In this document: positions 8,825 through 16,710 of the stretch, in pieces
Layout of the letters: every line of letters begins with the position of its first letter
Position numbering within the stretch: position 1 is the first letter of the stretch
Assembly (NCBI RefSeq): GCF_002891435.1
Contig: NZ_POUC01000001.1
Coordinates: forward strand, 34,140-98,139
Length of the DNA stretch: 64,000 nt
Source: Streptomyces cahuitamycinicus
Lineage (GTDB): Bacteria; Actinomycetota; Actinomycetes; Streptomycetales; Streptomycetaceae
Direction of reading: 5' to 3'
Position numbers and translations under genes: made by a program
The notes under the pieces: generated by a model
Told to the model about the DNA's origin: nothing
The model's input: only the letters and a program-made list of their open reading frames with translations
Database searches by the model: none

Positions 8825-9613
8825 TCACGGGTGCTGGCTGCTGACCGACAGGACCTCGCCGGTCAGGTACGACGCGTAGCCGCTGGCCAGGAACACGATC
8901 ACGTTGGCCACCTCCCACGGTTCGGCGCAGCGCCCGAAGGCCTCCCGTCCGGTCAGTTCCTCCAGCAGTTCGGGGGTGGTGACCTTGGCGAGGTGCGGGT
9001 GCATGGCCAGGCTCGGGGAGACGGCGTTCACCCGCACTCCGTAGGCGGCGGCCTCCACCGCGGCGCACCGGGTGAGGGCCATGACACCGGCCTTCGCGGC
9101 GGCGTAGTGGGCCTGTCCCCGCTGTGCGCGCCAGCCGATCACCGAGGCGTTGTTGACGACGACGCCGCCGGCGCCCGCGGCCTTCATGCGGCGCAGTGCG
9201 GCGCGTGTGCAGCGGAAGGTGCCGTTGAGTGTGACGTCGAGGACCTTGTTCCACTGCTCGTCGGTCATGTCGACGACATCGGTGGTGCCGCCGAGGCCCG
9301 CGTTGTTGACCACGATGTCCAAGCGTCCGTGGTGGTGCTCGGCGTGCTCGAACAGCGCGGTGACCTGGTCGTCGTCCGTGACGTCGCAGGGCAGTGCGGT
9401 GACACGGTCCGCGCCGAACTCGGCGGCCAGCTCCGCCCCGGCCTCCTTCAGGCGGCGGGCGTGGGCATCCGAGATCACGACCCGCGCCCCCTCCTCCAGC
9501 AGCCGCCGGGCGGTGGCGCCGCCGATCCCGGCACCGGCGGCGGCGGTGACCACGGCGGTGCGGCCGGTGAGCAGGTGGTGGCCGGGCAGGTACGGCGGTG
9601 GGACCGAGGTCAT
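8825..9613 (-). CDS. ipdF: SDR dehydrogenase IpdF
   Basis: Short-chain dehydrogenase that, in the characterised pathway, oxidises the 5-hydroxyl of the indanone CoA thioester derived from steroid rings C and D. The 262 residues carry a modified cofactor loop (VTAAAGAGIGGATA), CDVTDDDQV, NNAGLGG, NNASVIGWRAQRGQ, and the catalytic YAAAK. The ending YASYLTGEVLSVSSQHP closely matches the mycobacterial IpdF C-terminus. The ATG at 9613 overlaps the stop of the fadE30 remnant by 4 bp (ATGA), so the two genes were once translationally coupled. Confidence 0.9.
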   Translation of the reverse strand: MTSVPPPYLPGHHLLTGRTAVVTAAAGAGIGGATARRLLEEGARVVISDAHARRLKEAGAELAAEFGADRVTALPCDVTDDDQVTALFEHAEHHHGRLDIVVNNAGLGGTTDVVDMTDEQWNKVLDVTLNGTFRCTRAALRRMKAAGAGGVVVNNASVIGWRAQRGQAHYAAAKAGVMALTRCAAVEAAAYGVRVNAVSPSLAMHPHLAKVTTPELLEELTGREAFGRCAEPWEVANVIVFLASGYASYLTGEVLSVSSQHP

Positions 9614-9845
9614 GGGCGTACCTCCTTGGGCAGGCCGAGGACGTGCTCGGCGATGACGTTCCGCTGTACCTCGCCAGGCGATGGGCGTGGGCCCGAGGTA
9701 CGGCTCGACGGCCAGGCGAGGTGTTGGGCGGACGCCACGTGCTCCGGGCCCGGTCCGCCGCGGCCGCGCAGGGCGGCGAACTCGCCGGTGAGGCCGGCGC
9801 CCAGCCAGGCACGGACACCGGCGGGAACTCCTGCGCGGTGCTCAT
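9610..9845 (-). pseudogene. fadE30: fadE30 remnant with large internal deletion and a frameshift
   Basis: What remains reads as the N-terminus of an acyl-CoA dehydrogenase (AWLGAGLTGEFAALRGRGGPG) joined within about 25 residues to its extreme C-terminus (QRNVIAEHVLGLPKE). Both ends match FadE30, which is normally close to 390 residues, so roughly 300 codons are gone. A likely ATG at 9845 with GGGAG before it (MSTAQEF) is out of frame with the AWLGAG segment, so there is also a frameshift near 9810. The reading frame still ends in the ATGA overlap with ipdF. FadE30 carries out an early dehydrogenation in HIP-CoA side-chain oxidation, so the pathway lacks this local copy. Confidence 0.85.
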
Positions 9846-9890
9846 CGGCGGCTCCCGGCGGCTCTCGACGGCTGACCTCCCGCACGTTAA

Positions 9891-9910
9891 CCTACCAAAC
9901 ACTTGTTAGG
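9891..9910. promoter_or_regulatory. KstR2-like operator in fadE30/echA divergent promoter
   Basis: CCTACCAAACACTTGTTAGG is an imperfect palindrome. Its core (9894-9907) fits the described KstR2 consensus AnCAAGnnCTTGnT with one mismatch. It lies between the leftward fadE30-ipdF-kstR2-fadA6 unit and the rightward enoyl-CoA hydratase-fadE31-fadE32 unit, so one site could repress both. Confidence 0.8.
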
Positions 9911-9923
9911 GAAGGAGTTGCGG

Positions 9924-10781
9924 ATGCCCACTGCCCGTACCGCGCCCCCGGAGCCCGTCCGTTACGAGCGCCGCGGCGCCGTCGCCCTGGTGACGATGGA
10001 CCGGCCCGAGTACCGCAACGCCCAGAACTCCGCGATGACCTACGCCCTGGACCGGGCCTTCTACCGCGCTGCGGACGACGACGAGGTGAGGGTCGTGGTC
10101 CTCGCCGGAGCAGGGAAGCACTTCTCCGCCGGTCACGACATCGGGACACCTGAGCGGGACGCGCACCTGCCGTTCGACCGCAAGGCCGGACTGTGGTGGG
10201 ACCATTCGCAGAAATCGGGGGCCGAGGGCCGCTTCGCCCGCGAGTCCGAGGTGTACCTGGGCATGTGCCGGCGCTGGCGCGAACTGCCCAAGCCGGTCAT
10301 CGCCTCGGTCCAGGGTGCGTGCGTGGCCGGCGGGCTGATGCTCGCCTGGGTCTGCGATCTGATCGTCGCCTCCGAGGACGCCTTCTTCGCCGACCCGGTG
10401 GTGCGCATGGGCATCCCTGGGGTCGAGTACTTCGCGCACCCGTGGGTGATGCCGCCACGGATCGCCAAGGAGTTCCTCTACACCGGCGAACGGATGAGCG
10501 CGCGGCGCGCCTATGAGGTCGGCATGGTCAACCGTGTCGTGCCTCGCGAGGAACTCACCTGGCGCACACTGGAGCTGGCGGAACGGATCGCGGCGATGCC
10601 CCGGATGGGACTGGCGCTGACGAAACGCGCCGTCAACCAGGCGGAGGACCTTCAGGGCCTGCACTCGGGGCTGGACTCGGTCTTCGGACTGCACCATCTC
10701 GCCCACGCCCACAACGCCGAGACCGGCGACGACTCGCTCGGCGGGATGGACGTGCGCGCGATGAAGGAGGCACGCCGCTGA
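9924..10781 (+). CDS. Enoyl-CoA hydratase/isomerase family protein
   Basis: Crotonase-fold enzyme of 285 residues, presumably hydrating an unsaturated CoA thioester during HIP degradation. The oxyanion-hole segments are present (GKHFSAGHDI and the GACVAGGLMLAWVCDL stretch). RPEYRNAQN is the usual N-terminal segment. The C-terminal part has LALTKRAVNQAEDLQG. The GAAGGAG at 9911-9917 supports the ATG at 9924. It is the first gene of the rightward KstR2-controlled operon, and its TGA overlaps the next ATG by one base. It is not EchA20, which is encoded elsewhere in the locus, so the precise step is open. Confidence 0.85.
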   Translation: MPTARTAPPEPVRYERRGAVALVTMDRPEYRNAQNSAMTYALDRAFYRAADDDEVRVVVLAGAGKHFSAGHDIGTPERDAHLPFDRKAGLWWDHSQKSGAEGRFARESEVYLGMCRRWRELPKPVIASVQGACVAGGLMLAWVCDLIVASEDAFFADPVVRMGIPGVEYFAHPWVMPPRIAKEFLYTGERMSARRAYEVGMVNRVVPREELTWRTLELAERIAAMPRMGLALTKRAVNQAEDLQGLHSGLDSVFGLHHLAHAHNAETGDDSLGGMDVRAMKEARR

Positions 10782-12100
10782 TGGACCTCGACTTCACCGC
10801 CGCCGAGGACGCCTTCCGCTCGGAGGCCAGGGACTGGCTCGCCGCCCGTGTACCGTCCGTCCCGCTGCCGTCGCTGGAGACCGCCGAGGGGTTCGCCGCG
10901 CACCGGGAGTGGGAGGGCGTGCTGTTCGCCGGCGGCTGGTCGGTCGTCTCCTGGCCCGAACAGTTCGGCGGCCGGGGCTCCTCCCCGCTGGAGTGGCTGA
11001 TCTTCGAGGAGGAGTACTACCGGGCCGGCGCGCCCGGCCGGGTCTCCCAGAACGGCATCAGCCTCCTCGCCCCCACGCTCTTCGAGCACGGGTCCGACGA
11101 GCAGCGTGCGCGCGTTCTGCCGTCCATGGCGAGCGGTGAGGTGATCTGGGCGCAGGCCTGGTCCGAGCCGGAGGCCGGGTCCGACCTGGCCTCGCTGCGG
11201 TCCGTCGCTGTACGGACGGAGGGCGGCTGGCGCGTCAGCGGGCAGAAGACGTGGTCGTCCCGGGCGGCCTTCGCGGACCGGGCGTTCGGGCTGTTCCGCA
11301 GCGACCCGGATGCGGACCGGCCGCACCGGGGCCTTACGTACCTGATGTTCCCGTTGGACGCGGACGGGGTGACCGTGCGGCCCATCGGACGGCTGGACGG
11401 CAAGCCCGCCTTCGCCGAGCTGTTCCTCGACGACGTCTTCGTGCCGGACGAAGACGTCATCGGCGAGCCGGGACAGGGCTGGCGGGTCGCCATGAGCACC
11501 AGCGCCAACGAGCGCGGACTGACCCTGCGCAGCCCCGGGCGCTTCACCGCCGCGGCCGGCCGGCTGACCGACCTGTGGCGCTCCACCGGCGGATCCGCAT
11601 ATGGCCCCGACTCCGGATCCCGCCCTGGCTCCGAATCCTGCTCCGGCTTCGAATCCGGCTCCGGCTCCGGCTTCGAATCCGGCTCCGGCTTCGCATCCCG
11701 CTCCCGCTCCGGCTCCGATTCCCGCTCCGGCTCGAACCCCGGCCCCAACGACGCCGCGTTGCGCGACCGGGTCGCCGACGCGGTCATCGGTGCGCGCGCC
11801 TACCAGCTGTTCACCTACGCGCACGCCTCGCACATCGCCGCGGGTGGATCGATCGGCGCGGAGTCCAGCCTCAACAAGGTCTTCTGGTCCGAGCTGGACA
11901 TCGCCCTGCACGAGACCGCCCTCGATCTGCTCGGCCCCTACGGCGAGCTGTCCGACGAGGCCGGCGAGGCCCCGGCCCACGGCAGCTGGGCTGACGGCTA
12001 CACCTTCTCCCTGGCCGGGCCGATCTACGCCGGCACCAACGAGATCCAGCGCGACATCATCGCCGAGCGGCTGCTCGGTCTGCCCAAGGGGCGCCGGTGA
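10781..12100 (+). CDS. fadE31: FadE31-like acyl-CoA dehydrogenase with Ser/Gly-rich insert
   Basis: FAD-dependent acyl-CoA dehydrogenase large subunit, 439 residues. The N-terminal and middle domains are well conserved: FGGRGSSPLEWLIFEEEYYRAGAPG, IWAQAWSEPEAGSDLASLRS (flavin and substrate loop), GQKTWSSRAAFADRAFGLFR, and the ending AGTNEIQRDIIAERLLGLPKG. Steroid-type FadE proteins work as alpha2-beta2 pairs, and the next gene, overlapping by 4 bp, supplies the partner. Odd feature: residues about 272-322 are a low-complexity run of Ser, Gly, Phe and Glu made of short repeats, lying between the middle and C-terminal helical domains where other family members have a short linker. Confidence 0.88.
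   Translation: MDLDFTAAEDAFRSEARDWLAARVPSVPLPSLETAEGFAAHREWEGVLFAGGWSVVSWPEQFGGRGSSPLEWLIFEEEYYRAGAPGRVSQNGISLLAPTLFEHGSDEQRARVLPSMASGEVIWAQAWSEPEAGSDLASLRSVAVRTEGGWRVSGQKTWSSRAAFADRAFGLFRSDPDADRPHRGLTYLMFPLDADGVTVRPIGRLDGKPAFAELFLDDVFVPDEDVIGEPGQGWRVAMSTSANERGLTLRSPGRFTAAAGRLTDLWRSTGGSAYGPDSGSRPGSESCSGFESGSGSGFESGSGFASRSRSGSDSRSGSNPGPNDAALRDRVADAVIGARAYQLFTYAHASHIAAGGSIGAESSLNKVFWSELDIALHETALDLLGPYGELSDEAGEAPAHGSWADGYTFSLAGPIYAGTNEIQRDIIAERLLGLPKGRR
11600..11745. repeat. Degenerate short tandem repeats inside fadE31-like gene
   Basis: Repeated TCCGGCTCCGGC, TTCGAATCC and CGCTCC-type units encode alternating Ser/Gly with Phe-Glu-Ser. The array stays in frame and does not break the dehydrogenase. 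It looks like replication-slippage expansion of a linker. Confidence 0.8.
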
Positions 12101-13089
12101 TGCGTTTCCTTCTCAGCGACGAGCAGCGGGAATTCGCCCGCACCCTGGACGGCATGCTGAGATCCGCCGGCACACCCGGCGTCGTACGGTCCTGGGCGTC
12201 CGGCGACCACGGACCCGGACGCGCCTTGTGGGCCAGGCTCGCGGAGGCCGGCGTCTTCGCCCTCGCGGTGCCGGAGGAGCATGAGGGCGTGGGGCCGCTG
12301 CCCCTCGAACTGGCCGTCGCCTTCGGTGAGCTGGGCCGTCATGCCGTGCCCGGTCCGCTGGCCGAGACGGCCGCCGCCGGTGCCCTGTTGGGCCGGCTCG
12401 GGGGCGATGCGGCCCACGTCTGGCTTCCGCAGCTCGCGTCCGGCAAGGCCGTGGCGTCCCTGTGTGTCCTGTGGCCCGGAGGCAGCCCATACGCGCTGGA
12501 CGCCGACGCCGCGGACGCGGTGTTCGTCGTGGACGGCGACACCGTGCGGCTCGCGGACGCGCACGGCCCGATGCAGCCGTCGGCCGACCCGGCGCGCAGG
12601 CCGGCCCGCCCGCTCGGCGGAGTCGTGCTCGCACAGGGGCCCGCGGTGCCGGCGGCAGCCGCGTACGCTGCCGATGTGGCGGCGCTGGTCACGGCCGCGC
12701 AGGCCCTCGGGGTGGGACGGGCCCTGCTGGAGCGCACGGTGCAGTACGTGCGGCAGCGCACCCAGTTCGGAGTGGCCGTCGGCTCGTTCCAGGCGGTGAA
12801 GCATCGCCTGGCCGACACCCTCATCGCCCTGGAGTTCGCCCAGCCGCTCGTCCACGCCGCCGCCCTGGCCCTGACGGCGGACGACCCGGCGGCGGGCCGG
12901 GAGGTCGCCGCGGCGAAGGTGTCGGCCTGCGAAGCGGCCTACGCGGCGGCGCGTACGGCCCTGCAACTCCACGGTGCCGTCGGCTACACCGAGGAACTGG
13001 ACCTGTCCCTGTGGATCCGCAAGGCCCGCCCCCTGCGCACCGCCTGGGGTACTCCTGCCGCATGCCGAGCGCGGGTACTGGCAGACTGA
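12097..13089 (+). CDS. fadE32: FadE32-like acyl-CoA dehydrogenase small subunit
   Basis: Acyl-CoA dehydrogenase family protein of 330 residues, shorter than classical enzymes, as expected for the beta partner of a steroid-type heterotetramer. Recognisable parts are MRFLLSDEQREFARTLDGML, ALAVPEEHEGVGPLPLELAV, RTQFGVAVGSFQAVKHRLAD and LQLHGAVGYTEELDLSLWI. The last contains the segment that borders the active site. Its start overlaps the fadE31-like stop by 4 bp (GTGATG context), so stoichiometric co-translation is likely. Mycobacteria have two such small subunits (FadE32, FadE33); only one is seen here, so the symbol is a best fit. Confidence 0.8.
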   Translation: MMRFLLSDEQREFARTLDGMLRSAGTPGVVRSWASGDHGPGRALWARLAEAGVFALAVPEEHEGVGPLPLELAVAFGELGRHAVPGPLAETAAAGALLGRLGGDAAHVWLPQLASGKAVASLCVLWPGGSPYALDADAADAVFVVDGDTVRLADAHGPMQPSADPARRPARPLGGVVLAQGPAVPAAAAYAADVAALVTAAQALGVGRALLERTVQYVRQRTQFGVAVGSFQAVKHRLADTLIALEFAQPLVHAAALALTADDPAAGREVAAAKVSACEAAYAAARTALQLHGAVGYTEELDLSLWIRKARPLRTAWGTPAACRARVLAD

Positions 13090-13127
13090 CGCAGACGTAG
13101 TTGTGCGATGAAGCCGACGGCCCGCCC

Positions 13128-14192
13128 TCACACGGCAGTGGTGAGCCTGCCGAGCGTGGCGTGTGCTTCCGCCATGATCCTGTCGACGAGTTCGGCGCAG
13201 GACGGCAGGTCGTCGATCAGCCCCCCGACCTGGCCGCAGGCCATCACGCCCAGGTCGGTGCGGCCGTCGACCATCGCGGCCTTGAGCAGCATCGGGGTGT
13301 TGGCGGCCAGGAGGAGCTGGCCCCAGTGCAGTTCCTTGCCGTGCTTCATGGCCAGGCCGTCGCGCACCAGTCCGGCCCAGCTCATGCCCGACTCCCGTCT
13401 GAAGGCGGAGGCGTGCCGCAGGGCACGCAGCAGGCCGGCCGCGCGGCCGGAGCGCTCCAGCGCGTCCACCAGGTCGGTGCGCAGCATCCGGTGGGGCAGG
13501 CCGTCGACTCGGGTGGTGACGATGACGTCCTGGACACCCGCCGCTAGGTAGCGGGCCTTGACCGCTTGGGGGACGGTGCTGTCGGAGGTGAGCAGGAAGC
13601 GTGTGCCCATGGCCACGCCGGCGGCGCCGTAGGCCAGGGCCGCCACCAGTCCGCGTCCGTCCCGGAAGCCGCCGGCGGCGATCACGGGGATGTCCACGGC
13701 TTCCACGACCTGCGGCAGCAACACAGTGGTGGCGACGCTGCCGGTGTGACCGCCACCTTCGCCGCCCTGCACCAGCACGGCGTCGGCACCCCAGGCCGCG
13801 ACCTTCTCGGCATGCCGCCGGGCGCCCACGGAGGGGATGACGACCACGCCCCCGTCCTTCAGACGGGCGATCAGCTCCGGCCGCGGCGCGAGGGCGAACG
13901 AGGCCACCTTCACGCCCTCGTCGAGGATGATCCGCACCCTCTCCCCCGCGTCCGAGGCGTCGGCCCGCAGGTTGACTCCGAAGGGCGCGTCGGTGCGGGA
14001 CCTGACCTCGCGCACGGCCGAGCGGAGCTGCTCCGGGGTCATGGTGGCGGACCCGAGGATGCCCAGGGCTCCGGCGTTGGCGGCGGCGGAGACGAGGCGG
14101 GGTCCGGCCACCCACCCCATGCCCGTCTGCACGAGGGGGGTGCGGACCCCGACGAGTTCGGTGAGGGCCGTGGCGATGGCGGTGTCGCTCAT
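13128..14192 (-). CDS. ipdC: IpdC, nitronate-monooxygenase-like flavoenzyme of HIP catabolism
   Basis: FMN-dependent TIM-barrel protein of the 2-nitropropane dioxygenase family, 354 residues. In the steroid pathway IpdC introduces the ring double bond before hydrolytic ring opening. Seen are PLVQTGMGWVAGPRLVSAAA (N-terminal FMN strand), GVNLRADASD, QGGEGGGHTG (phosphate-binding glycine loop with a His), VIAAGGFRDGRGLVAALAYGA and GTRFLLTSDS. It lies 3' in the leftward operon echA20-ipdA-ipdB-ipdC. The ATG at 14192 overlaps the ipdB stop by 4 bp. It converges on the fadE32-like gene, with 38 bp between them. Confidence 0.9.
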   Translation of the reverse strand: MSDTAIATALTELVGVRTPLVQTGMGWVAGPRLVSAAANAGALGILGSATMTPEQLRSAVREVRSRTDAPFGVNLRADASDAGERVRIILDEGVKVASFALAPRPELIARLKDGGVVVIPSVGARRHAEKVAAWGADAVLVQGGEGGGHTGSVATTVLLPQVVEAVDIPVIAAGGFRDGRGLVAALAYGAAGVAMGTRFLLTSDSTVPQAVKARYLAAGVQDVIVTTRVDGLPHRMLRTDLVDALERSGRAAGLLRALRHASAFRRESGMSWAGLVRDGLAMKHGKELHWGQLLLAANTPMLLKAAMVDGRTDLGVMACGQVGGLIDDLPSCAELVDRIMAEAHATLGRLTTAV

Positions 14193-14962
14193 GCGGGCAC
14201 CTCACGGTCGCGGGTGCCCTTCGGGTCGATGACCTCCCGGAGGAGGCGCAGCTCCTCGGCGGTGGGCTCACGGGTGCACGGCACCTCGTCCGGGACGGTG
14301 AGGGCGAAGCCGGTGGCCTCCAGGATCTGCTCGACGGTGACCCCCGGGTGCCGCGAGCGCAGCCGCATCGAGTGGTCCGGGGTGGCGAAGTCGAAGACGC
14401 CCAGGTTGCTGACCACCTCCGGGACGTGGTGGAAGCGGGTGGCCGACGGGCCGGCCTCGGCCGCACGGTCGTACCCGACTCCGCACACCATGTCGACCTG
14501 CTCCACGAAGACGCGCGGGGAGTGCTTGGGCACCCAGTAGCTGGTCGGGTTGTTCAGGGTGTTGACGGGAGCGCCCCGGACGCCCAGCAGTTGCCGGGCG
14601 GGACGGGCCCAGTCGCCGATGCAGGAGATGTTCTGGTTGCCGTGGCGGTCGATCTGGCCGGCGCCCATCATCACGTGCCGCCGTCCCGTGGCCACGAGAG
14701 CCAGATGCTGACGGTAGGGCAGCCAGCCCTCGACCACCTGGGCGCGGGCACCGAGCGCCGGGACGTCGCCGATCAGCAGGGCCTCGCCGTCGGTGAGCAG
14801 CAGGTCGGGCGCGAACGTCAGCTTCGCCAGCCGGGCGCCGATGGCGGGGACGGTGCCCATGGGGCTTGCCAGAACCTCTCCGGCGTGGCGCCAGGCCTCC
14901 GCGCAGGCCACCACGCAGTACTCGGCGCGCGTCACGCCGGTCGTCGTCACACCGCTGCTCAT
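14189..14962 (-). CDS. ipdB: IpdB, beta subunit of COCHEA-CoA hydrolase
   Basis: Class I CoA-transferase-fold subunit, 257 residues. The IpdAB heterotetramer opens the last steroid ring by hydrolysis rather than transferring CoA. Recognisable segments are AEYCVVACAEAWRHAGEVLA, PMGTVPAIGARLAKLTFAPDLLLTDGE, HVMMGAGQIDRHGNQNISCIGD and VFDFATPDHSMRLRSRHPGVT. ATG at 14962 overlaps the TGA of ipdA (ATGA). The tail PDEVPCTREPTAEELRLLRE contains a typical CoA-transferase beta ending. Confidence 0.92.
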   Translation of the reverse strand: MSSGVTTTGVTRAEYCVVACAEAWRHAGEVLASPMGTVPAIGARLAKLTFAPDLLLTDGEALLIGDVPALGARAQVVEGWLPYRQHLALVATGRRHVMMGAGQIDRHGNQNISCIGDWARPARQLLGVRGAPVNTLNNPTSYWVPKHSPRVFVEQVDMVCGVGYDRAAEAGPSATRFHHVPEVVSNLGVFDFATPDHSMRLRSRHPGVTVEQILEATGFALTVPDEVPCTREPTAEELRLLREVIDPKGTRDREVPA

Positions 14963-15828
14963 GACTGCTGTTCCTCGTGGAAGGCCTTGACTGCGGCCTG
15001 GTACGCCTCTTCGTCGCCGGACAGGAACCGCTCGGTGAACCTCTGCCAGGCCTTCGAATCGCGGGCGGCCCGGACGTAGGCCCGCTGGAACGCCTCGTCG
15101 CGGTCGTGGTCCGGGACACAGGAGGTGAAGTGGGCTCCGTTCGGGGTCTGGACGACGCCGTTCACGAAGGCCCGTTTGACCAGCAGCGTCTGCGGGCCCG
15201 CTTCCTCGAGCAGGTCGGCGGTGTCGACGATCCGCTCGCAGGAGACGTAGGAGGCGGCAGCGGCCTGGCAGAAGAGGTCGTCGAAGTACGGGTCGGGTCC
15301 GAGGTACTGCGCGTTGCCCTGCGGGTCCGCCCGGTTGAGGTGGACGAGCGCGGCGTCCAGGCTCAGGGCGGGCACCGCGACGAGCTCCTCGGCGTCCTCG
15401 TAGGGCGAGGTGACGGTGCGCAGGTGCGGGTTGACCTTCATCACGTCGGAGCCGAGACCGGCCCGGACCGGCAGGAAGGGCAGCCGTTGCGCGGCGGCGG
15501 TCAGGCCCCACATGAACATCGCCTCGTCCAGCTCCACCAGGCCGAAGGCCCCGCGCTGCCGGGCGGCGGTGAAGTGCGGCTCCAGGGGGACGGAGTCAAG
15601 GGTGGCGAACGGGGCCACGAGGGTGCGGATCCGTCCCGCCCCGGCGAGCAGGCCGACGTCGGGACCGCCGTAGGACACCACGGTCAGGTCGGTGATGTCG
15701 GAGCGCAGCAGCGCGCGGACCAGGGCCATCGGCTTGCGGCGCGATCCCCAGCCGCCGATGCCCAGGGTCATGCCGGTACGGAGCCGACCGACCACTTGCT
15801 CGGCGGTCATCGTCTTGTCGCTCAACAC
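14959..15828 (-). CDS. ipdA: IpdA, alpha subunit of COCHEA-CoA hydrolase
   Basis: CoA-transferase-fold alpha subunit, about 289 residues, paired with IpdB. Motifs are LRTGMTLGIGGWGSRRKPMALVRA, DLTVVSYGGPDVGLL, LDEAMFMWGLTAAAQRLPFLPVRAGLGSDV (with the Glu expected at the active site), LSLDAALVHLNRADPQGNAQY and the ending LSGDEEAYQAAVKAF. The start is either GTG at 15828 or TTG at 15825; GGGGGAG upstream is spaced better for TTG, and TTGA would overlap the echA20 stop. The two differ by one residue. Confidence 0.92.
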   Translation of the reverse strand: MLSDKTMTAEQVVGRLRTGMTLGIGGWGSRRKPMALVRALLRSDITDLTVVSYGGPDVGLLAGAGRIRTLVAPFATLDSVPLEPHFTAARQRGAFGLVELDEAMFMWGLTAAAQRLPFLPVRAGLGSDVMKVNPHLRTVTSPYEDAEELVAVPALSLDAALVHLNRADPQGNAQYLGPDPYFDDLFCQAAAASYVSCERIVDTADLLEEAGPQTLLVKRAFVNGVVQTPNGAHFTSCVPDHDRDEAFQRAYVRAARDSKAWQRFTERFLSGDEEAYQAAVKAFHEEQQS

Positions 15829-16631
15829 GCCTCCCCCGTAGGCGACTTGGTTGACTTGGGTGACTGGGATGACGGGGATTGCTGGGATGGCTGGGGCGAC
15901 ACGAACGCCTCGCGGTACCGGTCCGACACGCCGCTGAGGTTGGCCTCGAACGTGAAGCCCTGCTCGAAACGGTAGCTGCGGCGGACGTCCACCGGGTCGA
16001 TGCCGTTGATCGACGCCTTGGCGAAGCGGATGAGCAGCCCGTCCTTGGCGGCGATCTCCCTGGCCAGCTCCATCGCCGCGGCGTGCAGCTGCTCGCGCGG
16101 GACGACCCGCCAGACCGAGCCGTGGCGGTGCAGTTCGTCGGCCGTCACGGTGCGCGAGGTGTAGTAGAGCGTCCTCATCAGGTGCTGGGGCACCAGCCGG
16201 GCCAGGTGGGTGGCCGCTCCGAGCGCACCCCTGTCCAGCTCGGGCAGCCCGAAGGTCGCGTCGTCGCTCGCCACGATCGAGTCGGCGTTGCCGACCAGGC
16301 CGATACCGCCGCCCACACAGAAGCCCTGCACAGCGGCGACCACGGGGACCTCGCAGTCGTAGACCGCCGCGAACGCCTCGTAGCAGCCGCGGTTGGTGCC
16401 GACGAGCGCCGTGTACCCCTCGGTGCGCTGCATCTCCTTGATGTCGGCGCCGGCGTTGAACCCGCGCCCCCTCGCGGTGAGGACGACGCAGCGCACGCCG
16501 GGGTCGCAACCGGCCGCGCGCACCGCTGTGGCCAGGTCGTACCAGCCCTGTACAGGAACGGCGTTGACCGGTGGGAAGTCCACTGTGATGACGGCGATGC
16601 CCTCGTCGGGGCTTGTGGTGGAGACACCCAT
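15822..16631 (-). CDS. echA20: EchA20, ring-D hydrolase of the crotonase fold
   Basis: Crotonase-family enzyme, 269 residues. EchA20 hydrolyses the remaining D ring of the bicyclic CoA intermediate before IpdAB acts. Visible are FPPVNAVPVQGWYDLA, GRGFNAGADIKEMQRTEG (first oxyanion segment), VQGFCVGGGIGLVGNADS (second), and LPELDRGALGAATHL. Its last 25 residues are a Ser/Pro/Gln/Lys tail encoded by a short repeat-like stretch (about 15840-15900), which looks like a late addition. The ATG at 16631 is 20 bp from the KstR2-like box, so the box should overlap the promoter. First gene of the echA20-ipdA-ipdB-ipdC operon. Confidence 0.92.
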   Translation of the reverse strand: MGVSTTSPDEGIAVITVDFPPVNAVPVQGWYDLATAVRAAGCDPGVRCVVLTARGRGFNAGADIKEMQRTEGYTALVGTNRGCYEAFAAVYDCEVPVVAAVQGFCVGGGIGLVGNADSIVASDDATFGLPELDRGALGAATHLARLVPQHLMRTLYYTSRTVTADELHRHGSVWRVVPREQLHAAAMELAREIAAKDGLLIRFAKASINGIDPVDVRRSYRFEQGFTFEANLSGVSDRYREAFVSPQPSQQSPSSQSPKSTKSPTGEAC

Positions 16632-16649
16632 GAGCGGATCAGCTACCTT

Positions 16650-16669
16650 TCCACCAAACGTTTGTTAGG
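16650..16669. promoter_or_regulatory. KstR2-like operator in echA20/SDR divergent promoter
   Basis: The core ACCAAACGTTTGTT (16653-16666) matches the KstR2 consensus AnCAAGnnCTTGnT with two substitutions that preserve the dyad. The flanking TTAGG is shared with the site at 9891-9910. The gap between the divergent starts is only 79 bp, so binding would block both directions. Confidence 0.78.
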
Positions 16670-16710
16670 TATGAAGGTAGCAGCGGAGTACGCCTCGCGG
16701 GAGGTCCCCC

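Noticed and set aside
6987..9902. A single 971-residue reading frame on the minus strand ending in a thiolase
   Set aside because: Only the last 385 residues are thiolase-like. The upstream part is an Arg/Pro-rich shadow of kstR2 and ipdF, which lie in other frames. The thiolase has its own ATG and ribosome site at 8144.
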